From contig NZ_JAEMUW010000009.1 in NCBI RefSeq assembly GCF_016598485.1, positions 1 to 64,000 of the forward strand: a stretch of DNA of 64,000 bases, read 5' to 3'. The first letter of the stretch is position 1. Each line of letters starts with the position of its first letter. Below, in pieces: positions 60,364 to 64,000 of the stretch. The stretch is from Micromonospora coerulea. Its GTDB lineage: Bacteria > Actinomycetota > Actinomycetes > Mycobacteriales > Micromonosporaceae. The notes under the pieces are model-generated. The model ran no database searches and was not told the DNA's origin. It saw only the letters and a program-made list of their open reading frames with translations. The translations under genes were made by a program, and so were the position numbers.

Positions 60364-61102
60364 TTTCGTCGAGCCGGCGGCGAGCCATGTGGCACAGGCC
60401 ATCGGCGGCCTCGTTGAGGGCGTGGCCGACGTGCCCCTTGACGTGCTGGAAGCACAGGTCCGGTCGCTGGCCCACCGCCTCGGCGAGCCGGACCAGAGTG
60501 GGCTGGGCGGCCCACCGACGCGCACGCAGGCTGTACCCGGCCGGCATTGCCCCGGTGTCGCGGGCCTGCCAGCGGTGCAGGTACCGCAGGGCGACGAGGC
60601 TGTCCAGCAGCACCGTCATCCCCGCCGGCACCTCGTCGTACGCCGACAGCAGGAAGTCCACCGCCCGCAGCTCGTTGATCAGCACCCGGGCGACGCCGGT
60701 CGGGTCGAGTCGGCCGGTGCCCCGGCTGCGCAGGCCGTAGTGGCCGTCGCTGACGACGTACCCGATGCCGCCGGCGCGGCCCTTCCAGCTGGCGTCGGTC
60801 GCGGCGACGAGCGGCGCGGACCGCCCCGCCCAGCGGCCGATCCGCCCGCGACCGCGCTGCTGGTTCGGCTGCGGCCGGCAGGCCGCGCCGTGCCGCGCGG
60901 CCAGCCGGTCGGCGGTGTCCAGCAGCTGCCGCGTCGAGCCCAACTCGTCGTAGTAGGCGGTGAGGGCGAGGTTCAGGGCGTCGCCGATCTGCTGGCAGTC
61001 GTCGCACCAGGTGGGGCGGACGTAGGCGCGCAGGGCGACGGCGCGGTCGTGCAGGGGAGTGGGGAGCAGGTGCAGGGCGCGGAGGAACTCATCGGGACGC
61101 AC
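60287..61102 (-). CDS. RNase H-fold protein with an N-terminal extension
   Basis: This 271-residue protein has an RNase H-like domain (about 95-245) with the acid set D103 (ATDASWKG), E144 (INELRAV), D167 (LLDSLVAL) and D234 (NEAADGLCH), plus H224 in KGHVGHALNEAADG. Those are the catalytic residues of type I RNase H. The first 95 residues are helical with a C33-x2-C36 pair and no RNase H function. It would cleave RNA in RNA:DNA hybrids or act as a modified nuclease. It lies between a membrane protein and an SMC-like ATPase, not in a housekeeping context. Confidence 0.83.
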   Translation of the reverse strand: MRPDEFLRALHLLPTPLHDRAVALRAYVRPTWCDDCQQIGDALNLALTAYYDELGSTRQLLDTADRLAARHGAACRPQPNQQRGRGRIGRWAGRSAPLVAATDASWKGRAGGIGYVVSDGHYGLRSRGTGRLDPTGVARVLINELRAVDFLLSAYDEVPAGMTVLLDSLVALRYLHRWQARDTGAMPAGYSLRARRWAAQPTLVRLAEAVGQRPDLCFQHVKGHVGHALNEAADGLCHMARRRLDETFDVRPRAHALVDAFLSDWHASLAR

Positions 61103-61113
61103 GACGCCTCCCC

Positions 61114-61713
61114 TCAGAACTCGGAAACGTCGGTGACGGCAGCGGTCAGCTTGTCGCCGGAGCGCTTGGTGCTCGCCATCTCCTCCTCCTGCACGGAGGC
61201 GGAGTCACCGGTCACCTCGAAGGTGTTGATGATCGGGTCCTCGGCGCCCTTGACCTGGTAGGTCACCTCGTACGTCTTGGACGGGTCGAGACCGGTGCCG
61301 GTGTAGGTGACGTTGATCCGGTAGGTGATGTTGCAGCCGGCACTGCCGAAGCACTGCTTGCTCAGGACCTTGACCTTGAGCTTGAAGTCGTCCTTGGTCG
61401 GAGTCTCGTAGGTGGGGAGCGGCGGTTCGGTGGTCGCCGGCGCCGCAGCGGCCGTGGTCGGGGCCGAGGTCGTGGCCGGCGGGGTCGGAGCAGTCGAGGT
61501 GGCGGCCACATCCTGACCGGGCTTGTCGCCGCTGTTGGCCGTGGCCAGCAGCGCGCCGCAGCCGCCGAAGCAGAGCAGCAGCACCAGGACCACCCCGCCG
61601 ACGATCCATCCGATGAGCGGCGGCTTCTTGCGACGGGCGACGGGCTGCGGGTTCTCGGTCTCGGGGGTGCCGGACTGAGCATCGGACGGCGGCTGGAACT
61701 CGGGCTGGGTCAC
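61114..61713 (-). CDS. Single-pass membrane protein with extracytoplasmic domain
   Basis: This 199-residue protein has a Pro-rich cytosolic N-terminus (1-27), a membrane helix (33-56, PPLIGWIVGGVVLVLLLCFGG), a Thr/Pro/Ala linker and a beta-rich C-terminal domain with C-x4-C (CFGSAGC) and YRINVTYTG. The fold resembles small Ig-like, actinobacterial DUF-type domains. It is 11 bases upstream of the RNase H gene on the same strand. No enzyme motif was seen. A possible membrane anchor for the cluster is inferred. Confidence 0.76.
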   Translation of the reverse strand: MTQPEFQPPSDAQSGTPETENPQPVARRKKPPLIGWIVGGVVLVLLLCFGGCGALLATANSGDKPGQDVAATSTAPTPPATTSAPTTAAAAPATTEPPLPTYETPTKDDFKLKVKVLSKQCFGSAGCNITYRINVTYTGTGLDPSKTYEVTYQVKGAEDPIINTFEVTGDSASVQEEEMASTKRSGDKLTAAVTDVSEF

Positions 61714-61822
61714 TACTCTCTCCTCAGAGGTGAGTGGGCAGGGGTGATCGGCCCGGCTTGGTCCAGCCGGGCGGGTTGGCTTCGGGAGTTCGATCGGGGT
61801 TGGGAGCAGACGTCGTGCTGGA

Positions 61823-63574
61823 TCAGGTGGACGGGATGCCGATGACCTCGACCTCGACGCCCTCGGTGCGCAGCGTCTTCATCGCCTGGTAGAGCGCGAC
61901 CTGGGCGAAGGTGAAGAGCGAGTCCACGGTGACGGTCCGGCCCGACTTGAGGGCGATGGCGTAGACGACCTTGCGCGGCCGGAAATCCCCAGCGAGGTCC
62001 GGCGCGTTGGGCTGCCGACAGACCAGTTCGAGGAACCTGGCGCGCGCCTCCTCGTCGTAGCGCAAAGCCTCAGCTGAGGTGATTCCCTGGGCGAATAGGT
62101 GGCTCAGCGGGGAGCTGCTCGAGGCCCGCTTGACGTGGATCAGCTCGCCGTCGGGACCCAGCAGGTCACACGCCTCGATCCCCCGCGGGTGCTGTGCCGT
62201 GCGGAGAAGCTTCTTGTCCAGCAGGACTAGCTGCTGGTCGCGCTTGGCGGCCGTCCGGTTGTAGGCGTCCTCGTCGGGAAGGTCGCTGGTCCACGGCGGC
62301 AGGACGATCTCGGACGGCCGGTCCAGGATCTGAGCGATCTCCTGGCGCAGGAACTCGCGGTGCCGGTCGCCGATCTCGTACCACTTGCCCTCGTGCAGCA
62401 GCAGGTGACTGGTGCCGACGGCCACCTCCGCGGTGATCCAGCGGGACACCGGGGTCGACAGCATCTCGTCGGTCCCGCCCGCGTCGCCGTAGAGCGTGAT
62501 CTTTCCGTTGCGCAGGCCGGTCCACCGGTCACCGTTCAGTGCCTCATTGGTGTGGGCGAGGATCGTGGCGAGGTCCAGCTCCGTGGTCAGGCTGGCGCGC
62601 CGTACCGACTTCGGCACCTGGATCCGGTACGACCCGACATGCTCGATGTCGGCGATGAGGTCGCCCGGCACGGCCACGCCGAGCTCGGGCGGTTCGGCCA
62701 GCGCCAGCCGCTGATCCATGGTGTCGACGAGCTCCGGCATCCGGGGGTCGGACGCCGGCACTGGGCGGATCTGCGTGATGAACTCCAGGTCGGCCAGCGG
62801 AGACTCCTGCCGGCACACCCGGTCGATCTCGCGCAGGTCTGCGAGGAGTCCCTCAGGCTCGACGCAGAGGGGGATGCGCAGTGCTTCACCGCCCTCGACC
62901 TTGACCGGCCTGCCGGTACGGCGGCACGCCGTCAGGTTCGGGTTGTCCGTGCGTCCGCAGACCTGGCCGACTATCTCGCCCCACTTGTCGATGCCGTACT
63001 TCCAGATGGGCTGACCGCCGGGCACCAGACTGCGGTCCACCCGTCCGCTGGCTCCGACGACCCGGCGGCGGACCTGGCGGATCTCGCTCGGCAGCAGGGC
63101 CCGGACCGCGAAGGACACGCCGAAGGTGGCGTCAACCTTCTCCTGCTCGACCATGAACCGGCCCAGGGTGCCGTAGGCCAGGGCGTACGTCCGATCGTCG
63201 ACGGCCAGGAGCAGCGCGCCGCCGCCGCTGCTGTAGCCCAGGTCCACGTCCTCGCCGATGAGCCCGGCCAGTACGTCGCACCACTCGGCCCGGGCGCGCG
63301 GCACGGTGCCGTGCACCAGGAGCGCCGGCGCGTCGGCGACCCGGCGAGGCGTCGGCTCGAAGCCGTTCTCCCGCAGGTAGTCCCCGTTCAGCGCGGCCAC
63401 GAGCCCGTCGGCAGTGGGCGGAACGGTGAGCCGGTAGATGGTGGTCGGGTAGGTGCCCGGAGGGGCCGGCGGCAGTGGGCACTCGAACAGGGCAGGCTGG
63501 TTGGGGGAGCGGCGCCGGCGGTCCTTGCGGACGATGCTGCCGGTGGTGCTGGCACGGTTCGTCGCACTACGCAT
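61823..63574 (-). CDS. DUF6119/TIGR04141-family protein
   Basis: The protein has 583 residues. The segment GIEACDLLGPDGELIHVKRASSSSPLSHLFAQGIT near 455-490 is the hallmark of the sporadically distributed TIGR04141 (DUF6119) family. A C-terminal FRPRKVVYAIALKSG strand follows, while the N-terminal 180 residues hold a Pro-rich start and a mixed fold. The family is patchily distributed, which fits horizontal transfer, and its biochemistry is unknown. The start shown begins with a basic leader; later starts are possible. It has no signal peptide and lies upstream of the membrane protein. Confidence 0.75.
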   Translation of the reverse strand: MRSATNRASTTGSIVRKDRRRRSPNQPALFECPLPPAPPGTYPTTIYRLTVPPTADGLVAALNGDYLRENGFEPTPRRVADAPALLVHGTVPRARAEWCDVLAGLIGEDVDLGYSSGGGALLLAVDDRTYALAYGTLGRFMVEQEKVDATFGVSFAVRALLPSEIRQVRRRVVGASGRVDRSLVPGGQPIWKYGIDKWGEIVGQVCGRTDNPNLTACRRTGRPVKVEGGEALRIPLCVEPEGLLADLREIDRVCRQESPLADLEFITQIRPVPASDPRMPELVDTMDQRLALAEPPELGVAVPGDLIADIEHVGSYRIQVPKSVRRASLTTELDLATILAHTNEALNGDRWTGLRNGKITLYGDAGGTDEMLSTPVSRWITAEVAVGTSHLLLHEGKWYEIGDRHREFLRQEIAQILDRPSEIVLPPWTSDLPDEDAYNRTAAKRDQQLVLLDKKLLRTAQHPRGIEACDLLGPDGELIHVKRASSSSPLSHLFAQGITSAEALRYDEEARARFLELVCRQPNAPDLAGDFRPRKVVYAIALKSGRTVTVDSLFTFAQVALYQAMKTLRTEGVEVEVIGIPST

Positions 63575-63672
63575 GTCGATCTCCTCGCATAGAGATTCGT
63601 GATGGCGGAGGTGCGGTGCAGATTGCGCCGGGGGAGGGCTTCGCGGGTCCCGCCCCCCGGGCGCGGACGAGG

Positions 63673-64000
63673 TCAGCTCAGGGCGACGGTGACGCCGCCG
63701 GAGAACGGCGAATCGTGCAGCTCGAGCTTGGCGAGATTGACATTCTTCGGGATGTCGAAGACGACCACGCCGGTGACCTGGTTGCCGGGGTTGATCTCGT
63801 TGAGGAACGTCTCCGCGTTCTGGTTGGCGTAGATCGCGGCGCCGTTGTCCGAGGAGTACTCCGTGCCGTTGGCGGCGTACGCCTTCTGGCTGCTGCCGTC
63901 GAACATCTGCGACTCCTTGCCGATGTTCTTGACGTTGATGGTGACCAGGCAGAACTGGCCCTGCGCCTTGGCGCCGACCAGGCTGCTGCCGAGCTTGGCG
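63673..64000 (-). CDS. DUF4352-like exported protein, C-terminal part only
   Basis: The gene runs off the window end, so only the last 108 residues are seen. They read KAQGQFCLVTINVKNIGKES, MFDGSSQKAYAANGTEYS and a final GVVVFDIPKNVNLAKLELHD strand. This is the Telokin-like DUF4352 beta-sandwich found in exported lipoproteins of Gram-positive bacteria. The N-terminus with signal or lipobox is not available. It is on the same strand as the DUF6119 gene, 98 bases away. Confidence 0.82.
   Translation of the reverse strand, partial: AKLGSSLVGAKAQGQFCLVTINVKNIGKESQMFDGSSQKAYAANGTEYSSDNGAAIYANQNAETFLNEINPGNQVTGVVVFDIPKNVNLAKLELHDSPFSGGVTVALS

Noticed and set aside
1..64000. tRNA, rRNA, CRISPR arrays, insertion sequences, integrase or att sites
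   Set aside because: None was recognised on either strand; repeats found are in-gene or a local duplication without CRISPR spacing.

Overview
The window is about 70% GC chromosomal DNA from a mycelial actinobacterium. Secreted cellulose, beta-1,3-glucan and chitin-type hydrolases, a conservon, leaderless or GTG starts and LacI-type palindromes point to Micromonosporaceae (Micromonospora-like). The genus is an inference from overall character. I saw no rRNA, tRNA, CRISPR array, insertion sequence or integrase.

Layout. 1-16.6 kb is mixed housekeeping and secreted functions: a GH6 cellulase with a CebR-like box, a GNAT acetyltransferase, a proline-rich exported protein with a perfect 21-bp tandem repeat, a diacylglycerol-kinase-type lipid kinase, a nucleotidyltransferase, a GH18-like protein, a streptogrisin-type protease, a large FAD/Fe-S dehydrogenase with a coupled mini-ORF, a nitronate monooxygenase, a mycofactocin-type SDR, an S51 peptidase with an apparent 3' frameshift, and an N-acetylmuramoyl-alanine amidase. 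16.7-20.6 kb is a conservon (HATPase, Roadblock, DUF742 and GTPase genes) followed by a styrene-monooxygenase-like flavoprotein.

20.9-37.0 kb is one coherent carbohydrate locus. A minus-strand operon encodes a solute-binding lipoprotein, two permeases, an ABC ATPase, a PHP metallohydrolase, a sugar isomerase, a Gfo/Idh dehydrogenase and a GH38 alpha-mannosidase. It lies on the other side of a GntR regulator from a divergent iolC / aldolase / iolB / iolD operon. Matching TGTC-NN-GACA palindromes sit in both control regions. The set is best explained as uptake of a mannosylated inositol (possibly phosphorylated), removal of mannose, and inositol catabolism.

37.0-55.3 kb holds a GH81 endo-beta-1,3-glucanase with two C-terminal binding modules and two LacI-type boxes, a YciO/Sua5 protein, an NhaP antiporter, an M23 peptidase with a surface protein, a PadR-regulated ABC exporter operon with a perfect operator, an acyl-CoA synthetase, an erythromycin-esterase-like protein and a GH25 lysozyme with six beta-trefoil repeats.

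55.5-64 kb is an unusual block, nearly all on the minus strand: a DUF4352-like exported protein (cut by the window end), a DUF6119/TIGR04141-type protein, a single-pass membrane protein, an RNase H-fold protein with a duplicated 3' end, a Rad50/SMC-like ATPase with a zinc-hook motif, a coupled small protein and a DUF4190 membrane protein. It has no obvious housekeeping role and is the best candidate for an undescribed, possibly defensive, system.
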